Source of the DNA: Streptomyces guryensis
Lineage (GTDB): Bacteria; Actinomycetota; Actinomycetes; Streptomycetales; Streptomycetaceae
Direction: 5' to 3'
Assembly (NCBI RefSeq): GCF_021261325.1
Contig: NZ_JAJSBI010000030.1
Coordinates: forward strand, 58,438-122,437
DNA length: 64,000 nt
Made by a program: the position numbers and the translations under genes. Each line of letters begins with the position of its first letter. Within the stretch, counting starts at the first letter, position 1. Of the stretch, positions 7,825 through 16,549 are shown piece by piece. The notes beneath the pieces were generated by a model. The model was not told the origin of the DNA, did not search any database, and worked only from the letters and a program-made list of their open reading frames with translations.

Positions 7825-8468
7825 GCGGCCAGAAGGACGTCGTGCGCGAACTCGTGCGGGCACATGGGCAGACGTTCGCCGAGGAGGCGGGCATCACTCT
7901 CAAGGACACCCCGCAGCCGCTGTACCGGCTGCTGGTGCTCGCGCTGCTGCTCAGCGCCAGAATCCGCGGATCGATCGCCATCGACACCGCCCGCGAACTG
8001 TACCGGGCGGGGCTGCGCGACCCGCGCCGGACGGCCGAGGCCGGCCGGCAGCGGCGGGTGGACGCGCTGGGCCGCGGCGGCTACCGGCGCTACGACGAGC
8101 GCACCGCCACTCAACTCGGTGACGGAGCCCAGCTGTTGATCGAGCGGTGGGGCGGGGATCTGCGTCGGCTGCGGAAGGAGGCGGACGGCGATGTCGGCGA
8201 ACTGCGCCGTCTGCTCCAGGAGGTCCCGGGGCTGGGTCCGGCCGGCGCCGACATCTTCCTGCGCGAGGCCCAGCGGGTCTGGCCGGAAGCGGCACCCTAT
8301 GTGGACCGCAAGGCGCTCGACGGAGCGGAGCGGCTGGGCCTGCCGAAGGACCCGGACCAGCTGGTGAAGCTCGCCGGGAACACCGAACCAGCCCTGCTCG
8401 CCGCGGCGTTGGTGCGGGCAGCGCTCGCCAAGGAGGTGGCCGAAGACAGTCTCCGCCGTGCTGCATGA
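7821..8468 (+). CDS. HhH-GPD superfamily (endonuclease III-like) protein
   Basis: A 215-residue protein with the fold of base-excision DNA glycosylases. The helix-hairpin-helix is EVPGLGPAGADIFLRE (134-149), and the catalytic aspartate position is Asp162 in YVDRKAL. The lysine that makes endonuclease III a lyase (normally GxGxKT) is replaced by alanine/glycine, and no C-terminal iron-sulfur cysteines are present. If it is active, it should therefore act as a monofunctional glycosylase or a non-catalytic relative. It is translationally coupled to the DUF3140 gene and follows dps, which fits DNA protection, although that link is inference. Confidence 0.75.
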   Translation: MSGQKDVVRELVRAHGQTFAEEAGITLKDTPQPLYRLLVLALLLSARIRGSIAIDTARELYRAGLRDPRRTAEAGRQRRVDALGRGGYRRYDERTATQLGDGAQLLIERWGGDLRRLRKEADGDVGELRRLLQEVPGLGPAGADIFLREAQRVWPEAAPYVDRKALDGAERLGLPKDPDQLVKLAGNTEPALLAAALVRAALAKEVAEDSLRRAA

Positions 8469-8526
8469 TCGTGTAAGACTGCTCGCACGCAGGCCCTTCC
8501 GGGCCCGTCGAGCAGAGGAGCGTCAC

Positions 8527-9339
8527 GTGACGGGGACCGAGCCGGCCGCACAGCGGATCGACACGACCAGGCCGCACCCGGCCCGCGTCTACGACTGGTA
8601 TCTCGGCGGCAAGGACAACTACCCCGTCGACGAGCAGCTGGGCCGGCAGATCGCGTCGATGCAGGGGGATGCGCCGCGGGCCGCCCGCGCCAACCGCCGC
8701 TTCATGCAACGCGCCACGCGCAGGCTCGTCGAGCAGTCGGGAATCCGCCAGTTCCTCGACATCGGCACGGGCATCCCCACGGAGCCCAACCTGCACCAGA
8801 TCGCCCAGCGCGTCGCACCGGACGCGCGCGTCGTCTACGTCGACAACGACCCGATCGTCCTCGCCCACGCGGGCGCCCTGCTGCGCGGCACCCCGGCGGG
8901 CGTCACCGAGTATCTGCAGGCCGACGCCCGGGACCCGGCCGCGATCCTCGAACAGGCGGGCCGCATCCTCGACTTCGACCGCCCGATCGCCCTGTCCCTG
9001 ATCGCCCTGCTGCACTTCATCGCGGACGAGGACGGCGCCTACGACCTGGTGGGCACCCTCGTGGACGCCCTCGCACCCGGCAGTTGTCTGGTCCTGTCGG
9101 CGATGACGGCCGACTTCGAGCCGGAGAACGTACGGCGGGGCATCGAGGCCTACGCGGCGGGCGGAGTGACCCTGGTGGCTCGCACAAAGTCCGAGATGGG
9201 CGGCTTCTTCAAGGGACTCGACCTGATCGAGCCGGGGATCGTGTCCGTGGTGGACTGGCATCCCGAGCTGGGTGTGGACGAGACACCGGACGGTGAGGGA
9301 CCCGTCTCGCTGTACGGGGGTGTCGGCGCCAAGGGCTGA
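8527..9339 (+). CDS. SAM-dependent methyltransferase, Methyltransf_19 (DUF574) family
   Basis: A 270-residue protein of the S-adenosylmethionine-dependent family abundant in Streptomyces. The N-terminal ARVYDWYLGGKDNYPVDE block and FLDIGTGIPTEPN (SAM site) are diagnostic, followed by VVYVDNDPIVLAHA. Substrates are unknown. The GTG at 8527 is preceded by AGAGGAG. A close paralogue lies at 27104-27913 in this window. The gene is monocistronic and converges, 1 base apart, with the dehydrogenase at 9341. Confidence 0.88.
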   Translation: MTGTEPAAQRIDTTRPHPARVYDWYLGGKDNYPVDEQLGRQIASMQGDAPRAARANRRFMQRATRRLVEQSGIRQFLDIGTGIPTEPNLHQIAQRVAPDARVVYVDNDPIVLAHAGALLRGTPAGVTEYLQADARDPAAILEQAGRILDFDRPIALSLIALLHFIADEDGAYDLVGTLVDALAPGSCLVLSAMTADFEPENVRRGIEAYAAGGVTLVARTKSEMGGFFKGLDLIEPGIVSVVDWHPELGVDETPDGEGPVSLYGGVGAKG

Positions 9340-9340
9340 C

Positions 9341-10237
9341 TCAGGGCCGTCGGTCACCGCGGAGGAAGTCCGCCAGCGCGCTCAGGTCCCGCTGCCCCAG
9401 TCCCTGTTCCACGGCTTCGCCCACCAACCGTCTGTTGGCGGCCGCCTGTTGCATGGGTGCCCCCACCCGCTCGGCGAGAGCGAGGGCCAGGTCGAGGTCC
9501 TTGGCGACGAGTTCGAGAGTGAAGGCGACCGTGGCGCTCTCCGGGTGCAGATACGCCTCCTTCTTGTACTGCACGAACGGCGCCCCCGCGGCACCGGCCG
9601 CGAACACCTCGTACGCCGACTCCCGGGACACCCCGGCGCGTTCGGCGAGGACGAGGGCCTCGGAGAGGGCCTGGTTGAGGCCGAGGAGCAAGGAGTTGAC
9701 GGCCAGCTTCATCGCCGCGCCGGTGCCGGCGGAGCCGACATGGACGACATGGGCGGCCAGGACGTCCAGCACGGGGCGAGCCCGTTCCAGGGCCGATGCC
9801 TCCCCTCCCGCCATCACGGTGAGCCTGCCCTGCTCGACGAAGACGACGCTGCCGGAGACCGGGGCGTCCAGCAGTGCCGCGCCCGCCTTCTCGACCCGGG
9901 GCGCCAGGGCGGTCACCGTCTCGGGGGCGATGGTGCTGGTCTCCACGACCACCGCGCCGGCCCGCAGACCGGCGGCGACGCCGTCCTCCCCGCCGTACGC
10001 CTGCCGGGCGGCCTTGTCGTCGGCGAGGGAGACGAGGACGACGTCCGCCGCCGCGGCTGCCTCGCGGGGCGTGGCGGCGACGGCGGCCCCGGTCGCCTCG
10101 GCCTTGGCTCGGGTGCGGTTGTACGCCGTCACCGCGAAGCCGGCCTCGCGCAGCCGTACCGCCATGGCCGCGCCCATCCGGCCGGTGCCGATCACCGCGA
10201 CGCGCAGTCGCCCGTCGCTCGTCCCGGTGTGGCTCAT
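9341..10237 (-). CDS. NAD(P)-dependent 3-hydroxyisobutyrate dehydrogenase-like oxidoreductase
   Basis: A 298-residue beta-hydroxyacid dehydrogenase. The Rossmann motif GTGRMG is at 17-22, the substrate-binding DAPVSGS at 124-130, and the catalytic lysine is Lys177 in GAAMKLAVN. Family members oxidise 3-hydroxyisobutyrate, tartronate semialdehyde or related beta-hydroxy acids. The start at 10237 overlaps the SDR stop as ATGA. It is the last gene of the overlapping operon that starts at 17206. It probably handles a small hydroxy-acid or semialdehyde product late in the route, which is inference from position and family. Confidence 0.85.
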   Translation of the reverse strand: MSHTGTSDGRLRVAVIGTGRMGAAMAVRLREAGFAVTAYNRTRAKAEATGAAVAATPREAAAAADVVLVSLADDKAARQAYGGEDGVAAGLRAGAVVVETSTIAPETVTALAPRVEKAGAALLDAPVSGSVVFVEQGRLTVMAGGEASALERARPVLDVLAAHVVHVGSAGTGAAMKLAVNSLLLGLNQALSEALVLAERAGVSRESAYEVFAAGAAGAPFVQYKKEAYLHPESATVAFTLELVAKDLDLALALAERVGAPMQQAAANRRLVGEAVEQGLGQRDLSALADFLRGDRRP

Positions 10238-10923
10238 CCCAGCAGCCATCCGCCGTCCACGTTCAGCTCCATCGCGTTGACGGACCTGTTGCGCAGCAGG
10301 AAGTCCACGGCGTCCACGACGTCCGTCGTGGTGGCGAGGCGTCCGGTCGGGGTTCTGGCGATCAGGGCGGCCAGCACCTCCTCCGGTTTGGACCGCCAGT
10401 AGGGGCTGTCGCCCACGACTCCGGGGTGGACGGCGTTGACGCGGACCGGCGCGAGTTCGACCGCGAGGGTGTTGACCAGGCCCCGTACGCCCGCGTTCAC
10501 CGTGGCCACCGTGGTCGCGCCGGGGTAGGGGCGCTCCTTGGCCTGGCCGCCGAAGACGACGATCGCGCTGTCGTCGGTCATGCGCGGCCGCAGCACGTGC
10601 ACGACCTCGGTGTAGCCGACCAGCTTGAGCGTCACCAGGCGCAGGGCGGCGGCGATGTCGTAGTCGGTCACCCGGTTCTCGTCGCGGGAGACGCCCGCGA
10701 GGACCAGGTGGTCGACGCGGCCGACGTCCGCCAGCGCGGCTGCGATCTCGCGCGGCCGGGACAGGTCGAGGGCGAGTCCGCGGGCGCCGACCTCCTTGGC
10801 GACGGTGTCGGCGCGGTCCGGGTCCCGGCCGGTGAGGACGACCTCGTCGCCGCGCTCGGCCCGGACCCGGGCGAACTCGCGGCCGGTGCCCGACGTCCCA
10901 CCGACGACAACCACGCTGCTCAT
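10234..10923 (-). CDS. SDR-fold protein lacking the catalytic Tyr-x3-Lys
   Basis: A 229-residue short-chain dehydrogenase-like protein. The nucleotide motif GGTSGTG (8-14) and the LVLAGVSRDENR and VNAVHPGVVGDSPYW segments are clear. Where an active SDR has YSASK before AAVRGL, this one reads VATVN before AGVRGL, so both the catalytic tyrosine and lysine are absent. Such proteins may bind NAD(P) without oxidoreductase activity or use another mechanism. It starts at 10923 and overlaps both neighbours by ATGA, so it is made in step with them. Position in the catabolic operon argues that it is used, not decaying. Confidence 0.8.
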   Translation of the reverse strand: MSSVVVVGGTSGTGREFARVRAERGDEVVLTGRDPDRADTVAKEVGARGLALDLSRPREIAAALADVGRVDHLVLAGVSRDENRVTDYDIAAALRLVTLKLVGYTEVVHVLRPRMTDDSAIVVFGGQAKERPYPGATTVATVNAGVRGLVNTLAVELAPVRVNAVHPGVVGDSPYWRSKPEEVLAALIARTPTGRLATTTDVVDAVDFLLRNRSVNAMELNVDGGWLLG

Positions 10924-11795
10924 GACTCCAGGGCCTCCCTCAGGTACTCCCAGTCCCGCGTGAACCGGTACGAGTGGCGCGGCGGCGGCTGCGGTGCCTG
11001 GGTCTCCAGCCAACGCAGCGGCCCCGTACCGGCGTTGGCGAAGCCGTGCACGCAACCGGCGCCCGCCCAGGCGCAGTCGCCGGGTCCGAGCCGGTACCGC
11101 TCGCCGTCGAACGTCGCGTCCGCCTCGCCTTCGAGGAAGTAGTACGTCTCCTCGAAGGGGTGGTCGTGCGTGCCGGCGACGCCGTCCGGCGCGTACTGGA
11201 CCATGAACATCGTCGAGGCGACCGCGCCGAGGTCGCTGTCGACCATCATCTTGACCGTGATGCCGCTGTAGACGAGCAGCGCGGTGCGCATGCTCGCCGA
11301 GACGGCGAGGAGCTCCTGGGACTGCTTGCCGGGGTCCATCTGGGCGGGCTCGAAGTGGCCGAAGCAGCGGGTGCGCGGGTCGCGGACGTCGATGCGGGCG
11401 GGGTTGTGCTCGGGCAGGTCGCGCACGGCCTGGGTGTCGTGTCCGTATCGCGCCCGGGGCACCGGCGCCAGCATGTCCGCCCAGCGTGCGGGGGTGTCCC
11501 CGGTGCCGCGCCAGGCGTGTGGGACGCCGGTCGGAAGGATGCCGTAGTCGCCCTCCTCCAGGAGGTACGAGCCGTCGGGCACGTCAAGGATCACGGCCCC
11601 GTCGAGGATGTGGAAGCTCTCCTCGTAGGAGTGCACATGCGCCGACACGCCGCCGCCCGGCCGCAGTTCGCAGAGGCCGAAGCCGGTGTGCACGCTGCCG
11701 TCGTCCTCGCCGACCAGCGTGCGGCGCCGGTGGCCGTGTGCGTCGTACGGCGGCTCGGCCGTGTCGGCGGCCCGCCGCACCAGATGCCGGGTCAT
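10920..11795 (-). CDS. Bicupin domain protein
   Basis: A 291-residue protein with two cupin barrels. The first has His53, His55, Glu59 (HVHSYEES) and His93; the second has His210, His212, Glu216 (THDHPFEE) and His250. Both therefore keep a full metal-binding set. Bicupins include oxalate decarboxylases, gentisate-type dioxygenases and ureidoglycine aminohydrolase (AllE). Overall shape and length fit the AllE-like group, but the substrate is not known. Starts and ends in four-base ATGA overlaps with the amidohydrolase and SDR genes, so it belongs to the same operon. Confidence 0.82.
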   Translation of the reverse strand: MTRHLVRRAADTAEPPYDAHGHRRRTLVGEDDGSVHTGFGLCELRPGGGVSAHVHSYEESFHILDGAVILDVPDGSYLLEEGDYGILPTGVPHAWRGTGDTPARWADMLAPVPRARYGHDTQAVRDLPEHNPARIDVRDPRTRCFGHFEPAQMDPGKQSQELLAVSASMRTALLVYSGITVKMMVDSDLGAVASTMFMVQYAPDGVAGTHDHPFEETYYFLEGEADATFDGERYRLGPGDCAWAGAGCVHGFANAGTGPLRWLETQAPQPPPRHSYRFTRDWEYLREALES

Positions 11796-13174
11796 GCGGT
11801 CGGCTTCACCTCCTTGACCTTGGCTTCCCGCGCCTTCGCTTCCTTGGCCGCGAGGAGCCGGTCGCGGGACTCCTCGACGAGTTGCCGGGCCCGTGCGACA
11901 TCGGCCGTCAGCCTGCCGTCGCGCTTGCGGATCACTCCGTCGACGAGGACCGTCTCGACGTTGGAGACGTCCGCGCACAGCGTGACCGCGGAGGCCGCGT
12001 CGTGTACCGGCGCGATGTTCAGGGCGGTGGCGTCGAGGGCGACCACGTCGGCACGCTTGCCGGGGGTCAGGGAACCCGTGCGGTGCTCCAGTCCCGCGAC
12101 ATGCGCGCCGTTGCTCGTCGCGATCTCCAGCATCTGACGTGCCGTCAACATGGTCCGCGGAACAGGCATGTTGGCCTGCCAGCAGTCCGCGTTGAGCCGG
12201 CCGCGCTCGGCGCCGAAGGCCGCGCGGATCTGGGTGAACATGTCGCCGGGCACGGTGGTGACGACGTCGATGCTCAGGGACGGCCTCAGGCCGTGCTCGA
12301 TCGCCGCCATCACGGGCGGCCAGCCGTGCCCCATCTGGGTCTCCACCTGGGGTGCGACCGAGACCGTACCGCCGCTGTCGGCGACCATCTGCCACTCGTC
12401 CTCGTGCAGATAGCAGCAGTGGATGTAGGTGGTGTCCGGACCGAGGAGGCCGAGGTCGTTGAGCTGCTTGACCATGCCGAAGCGGCCGGCGAGCCGGCCC
12501 ATCGCCACGTGCACGGTGATCGGGATGTCCAGTTCCCGGGCGAGGGCCCATTCGGAGGTGACGACGTCGCTGACGCAGAAGCCGGGGCCCCGGGTGGCGA
12601 GCGCCATGGTCAGCAGGCCGTCGTCGGAGGAGAAGTACTTGGCGCGGATACGGCGTACGTCGTCGCCCGGAATCGCGATCTTGCTCTCGAACCAGTAGTC
12701 GGCGAGGGAGGTGTTGGCGCTGCCGTACGCGTACTGGGCGCGGATGCCGGTCTCCGCGAGCGCCTGGATCGCGGCGTCCGGGTGCTCGGGCGTGTTGTTG
12801 ATGTGGGACCAGTCGACGAGGGTGGTGATGCCGGCGTTGAGGCACTCCAGGGCGCCTGCGAGGTTGGCCGCGTACACGTCCTCGGGGGTGTACAGCGGGG
12901 CGAAGGTGTCGAGGATGTCGACGAAGTAGTCGTCGAGGGTGGCGTCGGGGGCGACTCCGCGGATCGAGGCCTCCCAGGTGTGGCGGTGGGTGTCGACGAA
13001 GCCCGGGATCACGATGCGGCCGCTCATGTCGAGGACCTCGGCGTCGGCGCTGATCTCCGGCTGTACCGCCGCGATCCTGCCGTCCTCGATGAGGACGTCA
13101 CCCTTCGGCAGATCCCCGACGGCAGGGTCCATCGAGAGCACATGCCCCGCGCGAAGCAGTATCCGATCGGTCAT
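11792..13174 (-). CDS. Amidohydrolase family protein (TrzA/AtzB/SAH deaminase-like)
   Basis: A 460-residue metal-dependent hydrolase of the ATZ/TRZ branch. The N-terminal ligands are His63 and His65 (DTHRH), followed by His222 (TVHVAMG), His252 and Asp303 (SIDVVTT). Relatives deaminate or dechlorinate N-heterocycles, or deaminate adenosylhomocysteine and guanine-like compounds. The C-terminal 40 residues are rich in Lys, Glu and Ala and look flexible. It starts 22 bases after the E1 beta stop and is coupled to the bicupin gene. A cyclic amidine, amide or amine intermediate in this pathway is a reasonable guess only. Confidence 0.83.
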   Translation of the reverse strand: MTDRILLRAGHVLSMDPAVGDLPKGDVLIEDGRIAAVQPEISADAEVLDMSGRIVIPGFVDTHRHTWEASIRGVAPDATLDDYFVDILDTFAPLYTPEDVYAANLAGALECLNAGITTLVDWSHINNTPEHPDAAIQALAETGIRAQYAYGSANTSLADYWFESKIAIPGDDVRRIRAKYFSSDDGLLTMALATRGPGFCVSDVVTSEWALARELDIPITVHVAMGRLAGRFGMVKQLNDLGLLGPDTTYIHCCYLHEDEWQMVADSGGTVSVAPQVETQMGHGWPPVMAAIEHGLRPSLSIDVVTTVPGDMFTQIRAAFGAERGRLNADCWQANMPVPRTMLTARQMLEIATSNGAHVAGLEHRTGSLTPGKRADVVALDATALNIAPVHDAASAVTLCADVSNVETVLVDGVIRKRDGRLTADVARARQLVEESRDRLLAAKEAKAREAKVKEVKPTA

Positions 13175-13196
13175 CGCGCTTCCTCCTCAGGGGTGT

Positions 13197-14195
13197 TCAG
13201 TACGCGGCGAGACTCCGCACGGCCGCCACGACCTTGTCCACGGTGGGAATGACTTGCTCCTCCAGCGCGTCGGCGAACGGCAGCGGCACGCACTCCCCCG
13301 CCACCCTGCGCACCGGCGCGTCCAGCAGCCCGAAGCCCTCGTCGGCGACGACCGAGACGAGGGTGGCGCCCCAGCCGCCCTGGTAGGGGTTCTCCTCGAC
13401 GGTCACCAGCCGCGAGGTCCTCGCGAGGGAGGCGAGGACGGTGGCGACGTCGAGCGGGACGAGGCAGCGCAGGTCGACGACCTCCACGTCGATGCCCTCT
13501 TCCGACAGTTGCGAGGCGGCCCGCAGCGCCACCGGGACCATGGAGGCGAGCCCGACCAGCGTCACGTCGACACCCTCACGCACGACCGCGGCGCGGCCCA
13601 GCTCGACCACGTGACCCGGCGGCGCGGGGGCGCCCTTGCTCGCCAGCAGCCCCTTGTGCTCGAAGAAGACCACCGGGTCGTCGCTGCGGATCGCCGCCGC
13701 CATCATGCCGATGACGTCGGCAGGTGTGGCGGGGACCGCGATCTTCAGCCCTGGGACCGTCAGTGCCCAGTTCTCGGTGGCCTGTGAGTGCTGGGCGCCG
13801 AAGCCCAGGCCGCCGCCGTTGGCGGTGCGCACCACGAGCGGCACGGTGACCTGACCGCCCGTCATGTACCGCACCTTCGGTATCTCGTTGGCAAGGTAGT
13901 CCCAGCAGCAGGCCAGAAAGTCGGAGAACATGATCTCGGCGACCGGCCGCATGCCGGTCATGGCGGCGCCCATCGCGGCGCCCACGATGGCCTGTTCGGA
14001 GATCGGCGTGTCCCACACCCGCTGGGGGCCGAACTCCTTGAGCAGCCCGACGGTCGTCTTGAACACCCCGCCGGCCTCGCCGATGTCCTCACCGAGGCAG
14101 ACGACGGCCGGGTCGCGGCGCATCTCCCGCGCGATGCCCTCGGCGACCGCCTCGCGGTAGGTGATGACGTCACGGTCCGTGCTCACGTCCGCCAT
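13197..14195 (-). CDS. 2-oxoacid/acetoin dehydrogenase E1 component, beta subunit
   Basis: A 332-residue transketolase-like C-terminal subunit, full length. It carries the GEDIGEAGGVF and DTPISEQAIVGAA segments, the phosphate/TPP-side GFGAQHSQ, and the C-terminal VDLRCLVPLD. With the alpha subunit it forms the thiamine-dependent E1 heterotetramer that decarboxylates a 2-oxoacid or cleaves acetoin. The ATG at 14195 has GGAGGT five bases upstream and overlaps the alpha gene by 13 bases. No E2 or E3 gene is nearby, so the partner acyl acceptor must come from elsewhere or the complex may be incomplete. Confidence 0.9.
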   Translation of the reverse strand: MADVSTDRDVITYREAVAEGIAREMRRDPAVVCLGEDIGEAGGVFKTTVGLLKEFGPQRVWDTPISEQAIVGAAMGAAMTGMRPVAEIMFSDFLACCWDYLANEIPKVRYMTGGQVTVPLVVRTANGGGLGFGAQHSQATENWALTVPGLKIAVPATPADVIGMMAAAIRSDDPVVFFEHKGLLASKGAPAPPGHVVELGRAAVVREGVDVTLVGLASMVPVALRAASQLSEEGIDVEVVDLRCLVPLDVATVLASLARTSRLVTVEENPYQGGWGATLVSVVADEGFGLLDAPVRRVAGECVPLPFADALEEQVIPTVDKVVAAVRSLAAY

Positions 14196-15163
14196 GCCGC
14201 ACCTCCGTCCGCCCATACGTCGGTCAGGGCGTCGCCCGGATCGGGCGGCGGCGCGTTCTTGGCCGCCTCGACCGCCTGCTGTACGAGGTCACGGGCGCGC
14301 TCGTCGGCCGCGGTGACCGTCGCCTCGTCCACCCCCAGCTCGACCAGGCGTCCGCGGGCGAGGTCCAAGGGGTCGTGCTTGAGCCAGCGTTCGACCTCCT
14401 CGGCCGGGCGGTAGGTGGCCGGATCGGCGCGGCTGTGCCCGAAGTGGCGGTAGGTCTCGGCCTCCAGCAGGGCGGGCCCGTCTCCTGCCCGGGCCCGCCG
14501 CGCGAGGCGGGACACCGCCTCCTTCACGGCGACGACGTCGTTGCCGTCGACGACCTCGCCGGGGATGCCGTACGCGGGCGCCCGGTCGGCCGCCGGGCGG
14601 GCGACTGCCGTGACGTCGGCGATCGGCGTGTACTCCATGTACAGGTTGTTCTCGCAGACGAACAGCACCGGCAGCTTCCATACGGCGGCCAGGTTGAGCG
14701 CCTCGTGGAAGGCGCCGATGTTGGTGGCGCCGTCGCCGAAGAAGGCGACGGCCAGCCGTTGCGTCCCGCGCAGCCGGGCCGACCAGGCCGCGCCGACCGC
14801 CATCGGCAGGTGGGCGCCGACGATGGCGTACGAGCCGAGCATGAACGCGTCCGCCTTGGTGAGGTGCATGGAGCCGCCCTTGCCCCCGCACAACCCCGTG
14901 GCCCTCTGCATGAGTTCGGCGAGGCACTCCTCGGGGGTGGCGCCGCGGGCCATCGCATGATGGTGGCCGCGGTAGGTGGCGAAGACGTAGTCGTCGGGGC
15001 GCAGGGCGGCGCTCGCCCCGACGGCGATCGCCTCGTGCCCGGCGGCGAGGTGGGTGGTGCCTTTGACCAGGCCGGACAGGAACAGGTCGTGGGCGGCCTT
15101 CTCCGTACGGCGGATGACGGCCATCTGCTCGTACAGGGCGAGGAGTTCGTCGCGGTCTTCCAT
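14183..15163 (-). CDS. 2-oxoacid/acetoin dehydrogenase E1 component, alpha subunit
   Basis: A 326-residue thiamine diphosphate-binding subunit. The ThDP/Mg motif begins GDGATNIGAFHEALN and ends CENN. The GLCGGKGGSMHL and THLAAGHEAIAVG segments place it near AcoA-type acetoin and branched-chain E1 enzymes. It should bind cofactor and do the decarboxylation or C-C cleavage step. The start ATG at 15163 shares one base with the stop of the M24 gene (TGATG), so translation is coupled. The phosphorylation-loop region YRHFGHSRADPATYR is intact. Confidence 0.9.
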   Translation of the reverse strand: MEDRDELLALYEQMAVIRRTEKAAHDLFLSGLVKGTTHLAAGHEAIAVGASAALRPDDYVFATYRGHHHAMARGATPEECLAELMQRATGLCGGKGGSMHLTKADAFMLGSYAIVGAHLPMAVGAAWSARLRGTQRLAVAFFGDGATNIGAFHEALNLAAVWKLPVLFVCENNLYMEYTPIADVTAVARPAADRAPAYGIPGEVVDGNDVVAVKEAVSRLARRARAGDGPALLEAETYRHFGHSRADPATYRPAEEVERWLKHDPLDLARGRLVELGVDEATVTAADERARDLVQQAVEAAKNAPPPDPGDALTDVWADGGAAWRT

Positions 15164-16497
15164 CAAGTTCCCCCGTTGGCAGGGGTGTTGAGGTGGGACT
15201 GGGCCTCGCGGCGGGTGTTGAGCTCGCCGCCGACCGTCCAGTACTTGCGGCCCGCGACCAGTAGCTCCTCGGCGGGGAACTTGGTGATGACCTCGCAGCC
15301 GTCGGCGGTGACGACCAGCTCCTCCTCGATCCGGGCCGCGGACCAGCCGTCGGCGGCCGGCCAGTAGGTCTCCAGGGCGAACACCATGCCCTCTTCGAGG
15401 ACTTCGGGGTGGGCGAGGGAGACCAGGCGGCTGAAGATGGGCTTCTCCCAGATGGACAGGCCGACCCCGTGGCCGTACTGGAGGGCGAAGGCGGCGGTCT
15501 CGTCGGCGAAGCCGAACTCCTCGGCGCGTGGCCACACTTGGACGATGTCGGCGGTGGTGGCGCCGGGCCGGACGAGGGCGATGGCCTCGTCCATGTACTC
15601 GCGGCAGCGGACGTAGGCGTCGCGCTGGGCCCCGGAGGCGCTGCCGACGGCGAAGGTGCGGTAGTAGCAGGTGCGGTAGCCGAGGTGGCTGTGCAGGATG
15701 TCGAAGAAGGCGGGGTCGCCGGGGCGGATCAGGCGGTCGCTGTAGACGTGCGGGTGGGGTGAACAGCGTTCGCCGGAGATGGCGTTGACGCCTTCGACGT
15801 ACTCGCTGCCGAGGTCGTAGAGGACCTTGCTGACCAGGCCCACGCACTCGTTCTCGCGGACACCCGGGCGCAGGTAGCCGTAGAGCTCCTCGTAGGCCGC
15901 GTCGACCATCGCGCAGGCCTGGGCGAGCAGGGAGATCTCGTCGCGGGTCTTGGTGCGGCGGGCCTCCAGGAAGACCTGCTGGCCGTCGACGACGTCGATG
16001 CCCTCGGCGCGCAGGGCGGCGAGGACGGGCATCTCGGCGACGTCGATGCCGAGGGGTTCGCCCGCGAGGCCGTGTTCGCGCAGCTCGCCGGCTATCTTGC
16101 GGGCGACGTCCTCGGCGATGCCCGCCTGCGGGTGGAAGGCGCCGCGCAGGGTGGAGATGCCGGCGCGGGCGCCGGTGGGCGGGCCGCCCTTGCCGTCGCT
16201 GTAGTCCAGCCACGGGTTGTGGAGCTGGTGGTGGCGGGCCGCGGAGCCGAAGTCCCAGACGACCGGTTCGCCGCCGCGCACCAGCAGGGCGAAGCGGATC
16301 AGCTTGTCCATCGCCCAGGTGCCGATGTGTGTGGCGGTCATGTAGCGGATGTTGGCGAAGTCGAAGCTGAGCACCGCGCCCAGCGAGGAGCGGTCCAAGG
16401 TCTCGTTGAGCCGGGCCAGGCGCTGTCTGCGCAGCCGGTCCAGGTCGACGCGCTCTTCCCAGTCGACGGCGTTGGGTCCATATGTGCGGATCGCCAT
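15163..16497 (-). CDS. M24 (creatinase/aminopeptidase P fold) hydrolase with altered metal site
   Basis: A 444-residue protein with a creatinase-type N-domain (residues 20-180) and pita-bread catalytic domain (185-444). Of the five usual metal ligands, Asp266, His343 (GHGVGL), Glu376 and Glu391 are present, but the second aspartate of the pair is Cys277 in a YRTCYYRTF segment. Family members with altered ligands include creatinase and the ectoine hydrolase DoeA/EutD and the DMSP lyase DddP; so a peptidase role is doubtful and a carbon-nitrogen or carbon-sulfur bond hydrolase is likely. ATG 16497 follows a GGGGTGG site. First structural gene of the operon. Confidence 0.78.
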   Translation of the reverse strand: MAIRTYGPNAVDWEERVDLDRLRRQRLARLNETLDRSSLGAVLSFDFANIRYMTATHIGTWAMDKLIRFALLVRGGEPVVWDFGSAARHHQLHNPWLDYSDGKGGPPTGARAGISTLRGAFHPQAGIAEDVARKIAGELREHGLAGEPLGIDVAEMPVLAALRAEGIDVVDGQQVFLEARRTKTRDEISLLAQACAMVDAAYEELYGYLRPGVRENECVGLVSKVLYDLGSEYVEGVNAISGERCSPHPHVYSDRLIRPGDPAFFDILHSHLGYRTCYYRTFAVGSASGAQRDAYVRCREYMDEAIALVRPGATTADIVQVWPRAEEFGFADETAAFALQYGHGVGLSIWEKPIFSRLVSLAHPEVLEEGMVFALETYWPAADGWSAARIEEELVVTADGCEVITKFPAEELLVAGRKYWTVGGELNTRREAQSHLNTPANGGT

Positions 16498-16549
16498 GGC
16501 GACCACCCCCACTCCGGAGTGAACGACCGTGCCGGGCAGGTGTCAAGTC

